Position numbers and translations under genes: made by a program. From assembly GCA_036261915.1 (NCBI GenBank), contig DATAJX010000006.1, forward strand, positions 248,001 to 312,000: DNA of 64,000 nucleotides. Reading direction: 5' to 3'. The stretch is from DATAJX01 sp036261915 (GTDB lineage Bacteria > Pseudomonadota > Alphaproteobacteria > UBA2136 > UBA6156). The first letter of the stretch is position 1. Each line of letters starts with the position of its first letter. The notes beneath the pieces are model-generated. The model did no database searches, was not told where the DNA came from, and was given only the letters and a program-made list of their open reading frames with translations. Positions 26,872 through 35,732 of the stretch are shown here, piece by piece.

Positions 26872-27465
26872 CTATTTGGGTTCCAATCTAGCGTGCACGT
26901 TACCGCGCAGGGTAACCTTCTTGGTTGCGGGGTCAACGGTAAACTGCTGGGCCTGCACTTTCAGGTTTTGCGTGGCCAAGGCGTGGGTCAGGCTGACGCC
27001 GCTGGTGCCGGAGATCTGCTGGGTGGTCATGTCGGCCTTCAGGGCCGGGGTGTGGATGACGGTGTCGGAGGTTTCCATCACCACGTTGCCCTTCAGGCTC
27101 AGTTTGGCGTCGCCCGGCGAATATTCGCCGGTGTCGGCCTGCCCCACCAGCGTGGTACTGCCGTTTTGCCACCAGCCGGTGGCGGTTTGCAGGCCCACCA
27201 CACTATCGCTCACCGTGCCGCTTTGGGTGGCGCGGTCGGCATTCAGCTGCCATTTGCGGCCCTTGTTGTCTTCGCCGTTGTATTGCGGCTTTTCGGTGTC
27301 GGTGCTGGTGTTGACGTTGGTGGCCGAAACGCTCTGGTTCAGCGGTTTTTTGCTGGCAACGGGCGCTTCCAGCCGCAGCGTGCGGTTGTCCTTCACCCCC
27401 CACAGCAGCAAGCCGGTAAGGGCCACCGCCGCGATCAACAGCATCAGGGCCAAGCGCTGGCGCAC
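26872..27465 (-). CDS. lptC: LPS export protein LptC
   Basis: This 197-residue bitopic inner-membrane protein links LptBFG to LptA. One N-terminal transmembrane helix (about 6-23) precedes a periplasmic beta-jellyroll with the typical phrases DNKGRKWQLNADRA and KLSLKGNVVMET. It sits immediately downstream of kdsD and one base upstream of lptA, the standard order. Confidence 0.9.
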   Translation of the reverse strand: MRQRLALMLLIAAVALTGLLLWGVKDNRTLRLEAPVASKKPLNQSVSATNVNTSTDTEKPQYNGEDNKGRKWQLNADRATQSGTVSDSVVGLQTATGWWQNGSTTLVGQADTGEYSPGDAKLSLKGNVVMETSDTVIHTPALKADMTTQQISGTSGVSLTHALATQNLKVQAQQFTVDPATKKVTLRGNVHARLEPK

Positions 27466-28452
27466 TTACACCACGCCTTTCGCCAGGCAATCGGAAAGCC
27501 GTAACAGCCCGGCGGGCTTGCCGGCATCATCGAGCACCCACAGGCTGGTGATGTTGAGCTTGCCCATGGCCGCCACCGCGTTGGTGCACAGGTCGTCGGC
27601 CTGCGCGGTTTTGGGGTTGGCGGTGAAAACGTCGACGGCATTTTTGGTGAGCAGGTCGGGCCCATCCTTACTCAGCATCAGGCGGCGCTTCAGGTCGCCG
27701 TCGGTGAACACGCCCAGCAGCTTGCCCGCCGCGTTGATGAAGCCGACCGAACCGAGGTTCTTTTCGGTCAGTTCGATCAGCACCGCGTCCATGCGCGCGG
27801 TTTCGGGCAGCAGCGGCAGGTTGGTTTTGACCATCACCTCGTGCACGCGCAGCAGTTGCGCGCCCAGCTTGCCGCCGGGGTGGAACTTGGCGAAATCGGT
27901 TTGCGTGAAGCCGCGCGCGGCCATCAGCGCCACGGCCAGCGCATCGCCCAGCGCCAGCGCGGCGGTGGTGCTGGTGGTGGGGGCCAGCTGCAGCGGGCAG
28001 GCCTCGCGCTCGACCAGCGTGCACAGTACGTGCGTGGCGGCCTTGCCCAGCGTGCTTTGCGGCTTGCCGGTAAGCGCCAGCAGCGGAATGGAAAAGCGCG
28101 TGCAGTAGCTGATGATGGCTTCCAGCTCGCGGCTTTCGCCGCTGTGGCTCAGCGCCAGCACAGCGTCATCTTTTGTGATCATGCCCAGGTCGCCGTGCAG
28201 CGCCTCGGTGGGGTGGATGAAGAACGACGGCGTGCCGGTGCTGGCCAGCGTGGCGGCGATCTTGCCGCCCACATGGCCGCTTTTGCCTACGCCGGTGACA
28301 ATTAAACGGCCCTTGAGGCCCAGCACCAGCTGCACGGCGTCGGCGAAATTCTTGTCGGCGGGCAGCGCCTTGGCCAGCGTGGCCAGTGCGGCGCTTTCGT
28401 CCTGCAAGACGCGGACGGCTTCGGTAACGTAGTTAGTGGGCAAAGAGATCAT
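27466..28452 (-). CDS. kdsD: Arabinose-5-phosphate isomerase KdsD/KpsF
   Basis: This enzyme of about 328 residues makes D-arabinose 5-phosphate from ribulose 5-phosphate, the first step to Kdo. An SIS domain (about 35-180) includes TGVGKSGHVGGKIAATLAS and HPTEALHGDLG, and two CBS domains follow (about 200-328). The start is ambiguous: GGAGG touches the ATG at 28452 directly, while a TTG at 28443 lies at the ideal eight-base spacing, so the true protein may begin LPTNYVTEA. Either way it overlaps the end of rnd. kdsC is not adjacent. Confidence 0.93.
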   Translation of the reverse strand: MISLPTNYVTEAVRVLQDESAALATLAKALPADKNFADAVQLVLGLKGRLIVTGVGKSGHVGGKIAATLASTGTPSFFIHPTEALHGDLGMITKDDAVLALSHSGESRELEAIISYCTRFSIPLLALTGKPQSTLGKAATHVLCTLVEREACPLQLAPTTSTTAALALGDALAVALMAARGFTQTDFAKFHPGGKLGAQLLRVHEVMVKTNLPLLPETARMDAVLIELTEKNLGSVGFINAAGKLLGVFTDGDLKRRLMLSKDGPDLLTKNAVDVFTANPKTAQADDLCTNAVAAMGKLNITSLWVLDDAGKPAGLLRLSDCLAKGVV

Positions 28453-29053
28453 CCTCCGGTTGACTGGCCAGATCCATATCGACGCGAACAGGCAGGTAAT
28501 CCAGCGCGGCCTGCATCCATTCGTTTTTATTCTGCTGTTGCAGTTCTTCGCTGAGCGCCTGCCAGATTTTGGCGAGGTGGAACACATCGAGCGCGGCGTA
28601 TTTTTGCTGGCTGTCGGTGAGCGTGGGCGCGGCCCAGTTGCTCATCTGCTCGGCCTTGTCGAGTTCGGCCCCGGCGTACTCGCGCACCAGCGCGCGCAGG
28701 TTGTGCTTTTTGGCTTCGGCGTGCAGCAGCTTGTGGGCGATTTTGGTGCAGAAGAACGGCGCCGTGCGCACGCCCAGGTGGCGCTGCAGCTGCGCCAGGT
28801 CGAACCGCGCGAAATGGAAGATCTTCAGCAGTTTGGGGTCGGCCAGCACGCGTTTGAGGTTGGGGGCGCTGTAGTCGTCGGTCAGCTTGACCAGCCAGAC
28901 GTTGCCGGCGCTGTCGCCCACCTGCACAAGGCAAAGCTTGTCGGCGGTGACGCTGAGGCCGGTGGTTTCGGTATCGACCGCCACCAGCCCGTCGGCAAAC
29001 GTGATGCCGCTGGGTAGATCGTTGGCGACGAGGGTGATCTTGGGCTCGCTCAT
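28433..29053 (-). CDS. rnd: Ribonuclease D-like 3'-5' exonuclease
   Basis: This 206-residue DEDDy exonuclease probably trims tRNA and other RNA 3' ends. Exo I is VAVDTETTG, Exo II lies in FHFARFDLAQL, and Exo III carries KYAALDVFHL with the catalytic tyrosine and aspartate. The HRDC domains of the E. coli enzyme are absent, which is normal for the short alphaproteobacterial form. It begins the kdsD-lptCAB run, overlapping kdsD by up to 20 bases. Confidence 0.9.
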   Translation of the reverse strand: MSEPKITLVANDLPSGITFADGLVAVDTETTGLSVTADKLCLVQVGDSAGNVWLVKLTDDYSAPNLKRVLADPKLLKIFHFARFDLAQLQRHLGVRTAPFFCTKIAHKLLHAEAKKHNLRALVREYAGAELDKAEQMSNWAAPTLTDSQQKYAALDVFHLAKIWQALSEELQQQNKNEWMQAALDYLPVRVDMDLASQPEDDLFAH

Positions 29054-29072
29054 GGCCCGGTTTTTACCACAA

Positions 29073-29096
29073 AAAAGCCCCCTTGCGGGGGCTTTT
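29073..29096 (-). terminator. Terminator between rnd and the cox cluster
   Basis: The stem AAAAGCCCCC/GGGGGCTTTT has the loop TTGC. On the minus strand a T-run follows, ending the ctaA-to-coxC transcript seven bases after the coxC stop. Confidence 0.85.
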
Positions 29097-29102
29097 GTTC
29101 AT

Positions 29103-29894
29103 TTAAAGAACATACACAAAAAGGAACAAGCCGATCCACACCACGTCGACAAAGTGCCAGTACCAGGCGGCGGCCTCGAAGAAGAAGTGCTGGTTGCGGC
29201 TAAAATCGCCACGGGTGAGGCGCCAGTGCGTGACCATGAGCAGCAGGGTGCCCACGAACACGTGGAAACCGTGGAAGCCGGTGAGCATGAAGAACGTGGT
29301 GCCGTACACGCCCGACGACAGCGTGTAGGCCGCGTGGTGGTATTCCACCGCCTGGCACACCAGGAAGAACACGCCCAGCTGCCAGGTAAGGAACGTGGCC
29401 AGAATGGCCTCGGACCGGCGGCCGTGCAGCACCGCGTGGTGCGCCCAGGTGATGGTGGCGCCGCTGGTGAGCAGCAGCAGGGTGTTGATGATGGGAAGGT
29501 CGATGCTGAGGGTGGCGATATTGGCGGGCGGCCACGCGGCATTGTGCATGCGCAGGTAAAAATAGGCCGCGAAGAACGCGCTGAAGAACATGACTTCGGA
29601 CGCGATGAAAAAGATCATGCCGTAGCGGTTGCCCAGGTCGAGCACCAGCGGCACGGCCTTGAAGCCTCGGGCGCGGGATTCGTTGATGAGGTCTTTGAAC
29701 CAGCCGGCGGCGCCCAGCAAAATGGTAAGGAGCCCCACGGTGATGGTGCCCTGCCCCAGAATGGCGGGCGTGGCATGCAGCAGCAGCACGATGCCCGCCA
29801 TGAGCACACCGGCGCCAAGGCAGGTGAGCGGCGGCCACAGGCTGGGCGCAGGGACGAAAAAGTCGTGGTCGGCGTGGTGGTGGGCGTCGCTCAT
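29103..29894 (-). CDS. coxC: Cytochrome c oxidase subunit III
   Basis: This 263-residue integral membrane subunit of the aa3-type oxidase has seven predicted transmembrane helices. Hallmarks are ASEVMFFSAFFAAYFYLR, VEYHHA and the C-terminal HFVDVVWIGLF. The N-terminal His-rich stretch is hydrophilic. The ATG at 29894 overlaps the stop of the GNAT gene (ATGA). It is the last gene of the minus-strand oxidase cluster. Confidence 0.95.
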   Translation of the reverse strand: MSDAHHHADHDFFVPAPSLWPPLTCLGAGVLMAGIVLLLHATPAILGQGTITVGLLTILLGAAGWFKDLINESRARGFKAVPLVLDLGNRYGMIFFIASEVMFFSAFFAAYFYLRMHNAAWPPANIATLSIDLPIINTLLLLTSGATITWAHHAVLHGRRSEAILATFLTWQLGVFFLVCQAVEYHHAAYTLSSGVYGTTFFMLTGFHGFHVFVGTLLLMVTHWRLTRGDFSRNQHFFFEAAAWYWHFVDVVWIGLFLFVYVL

Positions 29895-30370
29895 GAGCGC
29901 AGGTTTCTCCGCAGGATTCGTTGTTTCGGCTCGACCATGACAAAACCCGACTTTTCGTACAAGCCATCGGTGTCGGTTTCGGCTTTGATGTAAACTTCGT
30001 TGTAGCCCAATTGCTTCAGCGCCATGATGCGTTGGCCCATGAGCAGGTTGGGCAGCCCCTTGCCGCGGAATTCGGGCATGACGAACAGGTTGGCCATCCA
30101 CGGGGTGTAGTCGCCGTCGGCGGGCGGGTAATCCATTTCGACCACCGATGCCATGGCCACCACCTGGCTGTTCCAGCTGACGCCGAAATGCAGGCGGGGC
30201 TTTTCGCGGTCTTCATCGCGCAGGTATTCGCGCCATTCGTCGGCGCTCTTGGCTTCGCACAGGCCCAGCTTGCTCCAGTGTTCGAAGCTGGCCTTGACGA
30301 TGGCGGTCAGCGCTTCTTCCGGCAGGCGGTTGAAGCGCTCGATGTTGAAACGTTTTTCGGTAAAACCCAT
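29891..30370 (-). CDS. GNAT-family N-acetyltransferase
   Basis: This is a 159-residue acetyl-CoA-dependent transferase of unknown substrate. The acetyl-CoA loop is the segment VMPEFRGKGLPNLLMGQ (motif A), preceded by the beta-strand WMANLF, with motif B near YEKSGFVMVE. There is no membrane segment. It lies between the small membrane protein and coxC, overlapping coxC by four bases, so it is transcribed with oxidase genes, but a role in oxidase biogenesis is only inference. Confidence 0.82.
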   Translation of the reverse strand: MGFTEKRFNIERFNRLPEEALTAIVKASFEHWSKLGLCEAKSADEWREYLRDEDREKPRLHFGVSWNSQVVAMASVVEMDYPPADGDYTPWMANLFVMPEFRGKGLPNLLMGQRIMALKQLGYNEVYIKAETDTDGLYEKSGFVMVEPKQRILRRNLRS

Positions 30371-30379
30371 GGCTGCTCC

Positions 30380-30679
30380 TTAGTGGTGTTGTTCTTCGGG
30401 TTTGGCGGGGCCGCCGAACTCGGGCAGCTTGAGGCCTTTATAGGTGGGCGCGGCGCGGTCGCCGAATTCCTTCACGAACGGCTCGGCATGACTGTGGCCC
30501 CAGCCGCCCAGGTAAACAGCCAGCGCAAAAAAGTAACCGATGGCGGCAAACACCGCCACCATCAGGCCGCCGATGAAAAAGCGGAACGTCAGCTTATAGT
30601 CTTCGAGCAGCGCTTTTTTGTCGTAATGGACATTTTGCACGCCTGCGCCCTCATGCGGGTTGTGGGTGTGGTGCGCCAT
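30380..30679 (-). CDS. Small membrane protein in the oxidase cluster
   Basis: This 99-residue protein has a His-rich N-terminus (MAHHTHNPHE), one transmembrane segment (about 33-57) and a His-ended C-terminus (EEQHH). The start overlaps the coxA stop by one base (TAATG), so translation is coupled. Position suggests a small accessory subunit or assembly factor of the oxidase, comparable to the subunit IV of alphaproteobacterial aa3 oxidases, but I could not match it to a family. The terminal histidines could bind copper or another metal. Confidence 0.65.
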   Translation of the reverse strand: MAHHTHNPHEGAGVQNVHYDKKALLEDYKLTFRFFIGGLMVAVFAAIGYFFALAVYLGGWGHSHAEPFVKEFGDRAAPTYKGLKLPEFGGPAKPEEQHH

Positions 30680-32340
30680 TAGTGTTTACCTCCGTAGGCC
30701 CCAGAACCATAAGGATATGCCTCTTTGTGCTTCCACACCGGCAGTTTTTCGAAGTTGTGCGGGCTGGGCGGGCTGCTGGTGTGGGTCCATTCCAGCGTCA
30801 CGGCGTTCCAGGGGTTGGGCGGCGCTATTTTACCCTTTTTGCGGCTGTAGAAGATATTGATGATGATCAGCAGCTGCGTGATGCCGAAGATGAACGCGCC
30901 GATGGTGCACAGCAGGTTCAGGTCGGCATAGATCGGGTTGTAGTCGGCGATGCGGCGGGGCATGCCCATCATGCCCAGGAAGTGCATGGGGAAGAAGGTG
31001 AGGTTGAGGCTCACGAAGGTGATCCAGAAGTGCCACCAGCCGATGCGCTCGGACAGGAAGCGCCCGGTGATCTTGGGGAACCAGTGGTACAGCCCGGCCA
31101 TGAGGCCCATGAAGGTGCCGGCCACGAACACGTAGTGGATGTGCGCCACCACGTAATACGTATCCTGCATCATGTAGTCGACCGGCGCGCTGGAGAGCAC
31201 CACACCGCTGAGACCGCCGATGGTGAACAGCGCCACGAAACCGATGGCGAACTTCATGGCGGTGGTGAACACGATACGCCCGCCCCACATGGTGGCCAGC
31301 CAGTTGAAGACCTTAACCGCGGTGGGCACCGCAATGAGCATGGTCATGCCCATGAAGAACAGCTGCGCGGTCACGTTCATGCCCACGGTGTACATGTGGT
31401 GGGCCCACACCATTTGGCCAAGCACGGCAATGGCCACAATGGCCCACACCATGCTGATGTACCCGAACAGCGGCTTGTGGCTGTGGGTGGAAATGACCTC
31501 GGACACCATGCCGAAGGCGGGCAAGATCATGATGTAAACGGCGGGGTGCGAATAGAACCAGAAGATGTGCTGGAACAGCACGGGGTCGCCGCCGCCGGCC
31601 GGGTTGAAGAACGCGGTGCCGAAGTTGCGGTCCATCAGCAGCATGGTCACGGCACCGGCCAGCACGGGGGTGGCCACCAGTTGCAGCCAGGCGGTGATGA
31701 GCATGGCCCAGCTGAACAAGGGCATTTTGAACATGCTCATGCCGGGGCAGCGCATATTGACGATGGTGGTGATGAAGTTGATGGAGCCCATGATGGAACT
31801 GGCACCGGCAAGGTGCACGCCCAAAATCCACATATCCATGCCCGCGCCCGGCGAGTAGGTGCTGTTGGTGAGCGGGGGGTACACGGTCCACCCGGCGGCA
31901 TCGGCGCCGCCCGGCACGAACAGGCTGCCGATCATCAGCAGGCCGCTGAACGGCATGAGCCAGAAGGCCCAGTTGTTCAGGCGCGGAAACGCCATGTCGG
32001 GGCTGCCGATCATCAGGGGCACAAAGTAGTTGCCAAAGCCGGTGAGCGCCGGGATGAGCACGAAGAAGATCATGATGGTGGCATGCATGGCCGTCATCTC
32101 GTTGAAGAATTGGCCCGACACGTACTGCAGGCCGGGCTCGGCCAGCTCGGTGCGCATGATGAGCGCGAACAGGCCGCCGATGAACAGGAACACCAGCGCG
32201 TTCATCAGGTACATGATGCCGATCTTTTTGTGGTCGACGGTGGTGAAGTAATCAAGAAGCCCCGAGTAATGGGGGGCCGGATGCTGGGGTGCGTGGGCGG
32301 CGGCGGTTTTGGCTTTGGAATGTTTGGTGGCGCTGGCCAT
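30679..32340 (-). CDS. coxA: Cytochrome c oxidase subunit I
   Basis: This 553-residue catalytic subunit of the heme-copper oxidase reduces O2 to water and pumps protons. About twelve transmembrane helices are visible. The low-spin heme and CuB ligands are in recognisable contexts: MHATIMIFF, WFYSHPAVYIMILP (His-Pro-x-Val-Tyr crosslink pair) and AHFHY-like VAHIHYVFVAG. The ATG at 32340 gives the usual length; the ORF extends 25 codons further without support. The subunit II gene coxB is absent from this cluster. Confidence 0.96.
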   Translation of the reverse strand: MASATKHSKAKTAAAHAPQHPAPHYSGLLDYFTTVDHKKIGIMYLMNALVFLFIGGLFALIMRTELAEPGLQYVSGQFFNEMTAMHATIMIFFVLIPALTGFGNYFVPLMIGSPDMAFPRLNNWAFWLMPFSGLLMIGSLFVPGGADAAGWTVYPPLTNSTYSPGAGMDMWILGVHLAGASSIMGSINFITTIVNMRCPGMSMFKMPLFSWAMLITAWLQLVATPVLAGAVTMLLMDRNFGTAFFNPAGGGDPVLFQHIFWFYSHPAVYIMILPAFGMVSEVISTHSHKPLFGYISMVWAIVAIAVLGQMVWAHHMYTVGMNVTAQLFFMGMTMLIAVPTAVKVFNWLATMWGGRIVFTTAMKFAIGFVALFTIGGLSGVVLSSAPVDYMMQDTYYVVAHIHYVFVAGTFMGLMAGLYHWFPKITGRFLSERIGWWHFWITFVSLNLTFFPMHFLGMMGMPRRIADYNPIYADLNLLCTIGAFIFGITQLLIIINIFYSRKKGKIAPPNPWNAVTLEWTHTSSPPSPHNFEKLPVWKHKEAYPYGSGAYGGKH

Positions 32341-32421
32341 GGGTTTTATATCCTTATAACTTTGGGGTTGCTTATAGCATTGCCGCCACCCGCCGCCAAT
32401 GCGGGCGGGTGGCAATTTAGG

Positions 32422-33270
32422 CTATTTAAACGCCTTTTTAACCTCGGCCGGAAAATCGGCATGATGCAAAATGCTGCCATGGGTGGCGCCCGCAAGGTTG
32501 ACCAGCCGCGCGCCCGGGTAGGCGGCCGCCAGCTTTTGCGGCTCGTCCGGCGGTATCAGGCCGTCGGTGGGGCTGTACATGATGGTCAGCGGCGGGCGGT
32601 TCGGCCTTGTCGCCATTTCCTTCAGGCGGCCCTCGGTATCGAACGGATACTTCAGCAGGGCATCGACCGGCAGAAACGCGTACTTATGCTTCACCAGGTC
32701 GGCCATGCTGCTAAACGGCGCCACCAGCGCCAGGGCCGCCACCGGGCGCTGCTGCGCCACATGGGTGGCCACGGCGGTGCCCAGGCTGTAGCCGATGACC
32801 ACCACGCGCGCGGGGTTCAGCTTGAAGCTCATCAGGTCGTAAACCTGCAGGGCGTCGGCCTCGAGGTTCTTTTCGGTGGGCGTGCCGGTGCTGGGTTTTT
32901 CAAGCGCGTTGGGGTAGCCGCGGTAGCTGAACCCCGCCACCGCCACGTTGGCGTGCGGGTAAATCTCGTTCTTCAAAAACGTCACGAAGCCGGTCACGTC
33001 GTGCGCGTTGCCGCCAAAGGCCAGCACCAGCGTGGGGGCTTCGGCATGTTTTTCCAGCGGCGGCAGCAGCAGGCCGCTCAGCATGGCGCCTTCAACCCCG
33101 ATGCCGATCACCTCCATGTTGGGGTTGGTCTCGAGCGTGGCCACCGGCACCGGCTTGACCGTTTGCGGAAAGATCATCGCATCCTGTATGCTGTAAAAGT
33201 AGGTGAGGACGCCGGCGTAAACCGCCAGCGCCACGGCCAGTGCGGCAAGCAGGCTATTTCTTTTTGTCAT
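32422..33270 (-). CDS. Alpha/beta hydrolase, membrane-anchored, in the oxidase cluster
   Basis: This 282-residue protein has an N-terminal hydrophobic anchor or signal (about 5-25) and an alpha/beta-hydrolase fold. The nucleophile elbow GYSLG holds S162; D236 (SPTDG) and H264 (GATHGS) complete the triad. It resembles the BEM46/YqkD-type serine hydrolases of unknown substrate and probably acts at the periplasmic face. It overlaps the end of ctaG by 17 bases and precedes coxA by 81 bp. An oxidase-related role is not established. Confidence 0.83.
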   Translation of the reverse strand: MTKRNSLLAALAVALAVYAGVLTYFYSIQDAMIFPQTVKPVPVATLETNPNMEVIGIGVEGAMLSGLLLPPLEKHAEAPTLVLAFGGNAHDVTGFVTFLKNEIYPHANVAVAGFSYRGYPNALEKPSTGTPTEKNLEADALQVYDLMSFKLNPARVVVIGYSLGTAVATHVAQQRPVAALALVAPFSSMADLVKHKYAFLPVDALLKYPFDTEGRLKEMATRPNRPPLTIMYSPTDGLIPPDEPQKLAAAYPGARLVNLAGATHGSILHHADFPAEVKKAFK

Positions 33271-33862
33271 CGGTGTGCTTTTTGATTCGCGGGTCATTCG
33301 GCAGGGCCTCGAACAGGGTATAGGCAAAGGTAATGGTGTGCACGTCGTCGGGCAAGTCGGGCGTGATGATGAAGTTGAGCGGCAGCTTTTTCTCTTCGTT
33401 GCCCGGGTAGTGCTGCAGCTCGAAGCAGAAGCACTGGCGCAGGTCGATATAGCGGCTCACGTCGCCGTCCTTTGCCTGGTTGCCCATGCTGTACACCATG
33501 TGCACGGCCACGCCGTCGATGCCGCGCGGGCTGGTGTTGGTGGCGGTGTAGGCGGTCAGCACCGGCTCGCCCACGTGCACGCGCAGCTTGTAATCGGTGG
33601 GGGTGAACCTGATGGGCACGCCGCGCGCGGCCTCGGCCACAAAGCGCACGTCGACCACGCGGTCGGTCTTCACAATGCCCGCGCCGCTGACGGCCGACTC
33701 GCCCACCGCAATGCGCGGCACGGGGATTTTGAATACCTGGCACATGATGCGGTACAGCGGCACAAAGGCAAAACTGACGCCCAGCATGGCCACCACGATA
33801 AAAGCGCTGAGCCACAAAAAGCGGGCGTTGCGTTTGGCGAGCGGGGTCTGGTTTTTTTTCAT
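33254..33862 (-). CDS. ctaG: Cytochrome c oxidase assembly protein CtaG (Cox11)
   Basis: This 202-residue copper chaperone delivers CuB to subunit I. A single N-terminal transmembrane helix (about 17-38) precedes a periplasmic domain. The copper-binding motif CFCF is present in LRQCFCFELQHY, and a further conserved cysteine lies in YRIMCQVF. The ATG overlaps the ctaB stop by four bases. A Lys-rich C-terminus (KKHTDDKKK) ends it. Confidence 0.94.
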   Translation of the reverse strand: MKKNQTPLAKRNARFLWLSAFIVVAMLGVSFAFVPLYRIMCQVFKIPVPRIAVGESAVSGAGIVKTDRVVDVRFVAEAARGVPIRFTPTDYKLRVHVGEPVLTAYTATNTSPRGIDGVAVHMVYSMGNQAKDGDVSRYIDLRQCFCFELQHYPGNEEKKLPLNFIITPDLPDDVHTITFAYTLFEALPNDPRIKKHTDDKKK

Positions 33863-34746
33863 AGCCACGCATCCACCACCATGGCGGCGAACACCAGCGC
33901 CAGATAATACAGACTGCGCTTGAACACGATGCGCGCGGCGGCAGGGCTGTGCGCGGTGTCGGCCGGGCTTTTGAACAGGTGCCACGCGCTGAGGCTCCAC
34001 CACGCGCCCAGCGCGGTGGCCATAAGCAGGTACAGCCAGCCCAGCGGGTTGCACAGCGCGGGCGCCAGCGTCACCGGCAGCAGCAGCAGCAGGTAACGCA
34101 ATATCGCCACGCGGGTGAGCGCTTCGCCGTGCACCACCGGGTACATCGGCACCTTGGCCTTGCGGTAATCGCTATTGCTCAGCAGCGCCAGCGCCCAGAA
34201 GTGCGGCGGCGTCCACAAAAAGATGATGGCGAACATCAGCCACGGCAGCGGGTGGCTTATATCGCCCTGCACCGCGGCCCAACCCACCAGCGGGGGGAAG
34301 GCCCCGGCCGCGCCGCCGATCACGATGTTCTGCACCGTGCGGCGCTTGAGCAGCATGGTGTAAACAAAGACGTAGAACAGCGCACCACTCAGCGCCATCA
34401 AACCCGTCAGCAGGTTGGCGCCATAGGCCGCCACGCCGAACCCCAGCACGATTTCAAAAATACCCAGACCCAGAACGAACGCAGGCGAGCGGCGGCCGGT
34501 GGGCAGCGGGCGCTGTTGCGTGCGCTTCATCAGCGCATCGATGTCGCGGTCCCACCACATGTTGATGGTGTTGCCCCCGGCGGCGGAAATGATGAGGCCC
34601 AGCAAACCCGCCAACACCGGCACCGGCAGCAGCAAATCGGCGTTGCCCTTGGCCGCCACCAAACTGCCGCACAGGCAGGTGATGGCCAGCAGCACAATGA
34701 TCTTGGGCTTGCCGAGGGTAACGATGTCGCGCGCGAGTGCTTCCAA
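33859..34746 (-). CDS. ctaB: Protoheme IX farnesyltransferase CtaB (heme O synthase)
   Basis: This 295-residue UbiA-family membrane prenyltransferase adds farnesyl to heme B. The two Asp-rich regions are NMWWDRDIDALMKRTQQRP and the equivalent polar loop with SDYRKAKVPMYPVV. About eight transmembrane helices follow. The start is TTG with AGGG seven bases upstream, ten bases after the ctaA stop. No better ATG exists upstream. Confidence 0.94.
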   Translation of the reverse strand: MEALARDIVTLGKPKIIVLLAITCLCGSLVAAKGNADLLLPVPVLAGLLGLIISAAGGNTINMWWDRDIDALMKRTQQRPLPTGRRSPAFVLGLGIFEIVLGFGVAAYGANLLTGLMALSGALFYVFVYTMLLKRRTVQNIVIGGAAGAFPPLVGWAAVQGDISHPLPWLMFAIIFLWTPPHFWALALLSNSDYRKAKVPMYPVVHGEALTRVAILRYLLLLLPVTLAPALCNPLGWLYLLMATALGAWWSLSAWHLFKSPADTAHSPAAARIVFKRSLYYLALVFAAMVVDAWL

Positions 34747-34755
34747 CGCGCGGCC

Positions 34756-35715
34756 CTACTTACGGCGCTTTTTAACCGGCGCGGGCGCATGCGCGCGGCC
34801 CGCCGTGCCGTAGTACATCAGCAAAATGTTGCCCACCGCCACCACGAACACCAGCGTGCCCCATGCCAGGTGCGCCACGCTCAGCAGTTCGTAATACCCG
34901 GCGTAGTTGGCAAAGCTGTACAGCGTTAAAATACCCAAGGCCACCTGCCCCCATACCATGCCGTGCAACGCCACGGCGGCGGGCTTGAGCGCCGATGCGC
35001 GGCGTTTGGCGAGGCTGATATACGCCCCGCTGGCCACCACCACCGCCAGCGCCAGGTAACGGTGCATCATGTGGCTGTGCTGTTGCATGTCGGCGGGGAA
35101 CCAGTCGCCGCCGCAGCTGAACAACCCGCCGCACACGCCGCCGGCATAGCTGCTGCTCACGAACCCGCCCACCAGCATCAGCACAAATATCAGCGCCGCT
35201 AGCGCCCATACATAAACTTTCACCGGCTTTGCAATCACTAATGCCTTGGCTTTATCGCCCGCCGCCACAACCCGGCGCAGCCACAGCAGCGCGGCAAAAA
35301 ACAGCATGGCGGTGCCCAGGTGAATGGCCACGCTCCACGGCGCGTTGGCCTTCAGCACCGTTACGCCGCCCAACGCACCCTGCACCACCAGCAGGCCCAT
35401 GGCCACGCCCAGCGGCAGCCATTCGCGCCTGGGGCGCATAAAGCTGTAGCCCACCATGCCCACCAGCCCTACGCCCACCACCATGGCCACCAGCCGGTGC
35501 ACCCACTCCAGCGCCACCTGCCCCCATACGTAGTGCACACCGTTCACCACATAGCCGCCGGGCACCACGCTTTCGGGCCACGGCCACCACACGCCGTAGC
35601 AGTGCGGCCAGTCGGGGCAGCTGGTGCCGGCCTCGAACGCGCGGGTGGCGCCGCCCAAAATGACCAGCGCATACACCAGCACCAGCGTAATGTTGATCAG
35701 ACGTTGATAGGTCAT
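34756..35715 (-). CDS. ctaA: Heme A synthase CtaA (Cox15)
   Basis: This 319-residue membrane monooxygenase oxidises heme O to heme A. It has eight transmembrane helices and paired histidines, with the segments CPDWPHCYG, LEWVHRLVAM, AIHLGTAML, QQHSHMMHRYLAL and SVAHLAWGT. The ATG at 35715 has AGAGGAAC upstream. It overlaps rlmJ on the same strand only through non-coding alternatives: rlmJ ends at 35733. It opens the ctaA-ctaB-ctaG-hydrolase-coxA-coxC run. Confidence 0.94.
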   Translation of the reverse strand: MTYQRLINITLVLVYALVILGGATRAFEAGTSCPDWPHCYGVWWPWPESVVPGGYVVNGVHYVWGQVALEWVHRLVAMVVGVGLVGMVGYSFMRPRREWLPLGVAMGLLVVQGALGGVTVLKANAPWSVAIHLGTAMLFFAALLWLRRVVAAGDKAKALVIAKPVKVYVWALAALIFVLMLVGGFVSSSYAGGVCGGLFSCGGDWFPADMQQHSHMMHRYLALAVVVASGAYISLAKRRASALKPAAVALHGMVWGQVALGILTLYSFANYAGYYELLSVAHLAWGTLVFVVAVGNILLMYYGTAGRAHAPAPVKKRRK

Positions 35716-35732
35716 GCCGTGTTCCTCTTTTT

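Noticed and set aside
30682..33285. 867-codon plus-strand open frame opposite coxA and the hydrolase
   Set aside because: It is a shadow of coxA: His/Gly/Glu-rich low-complexity product, no domain, no start signal.
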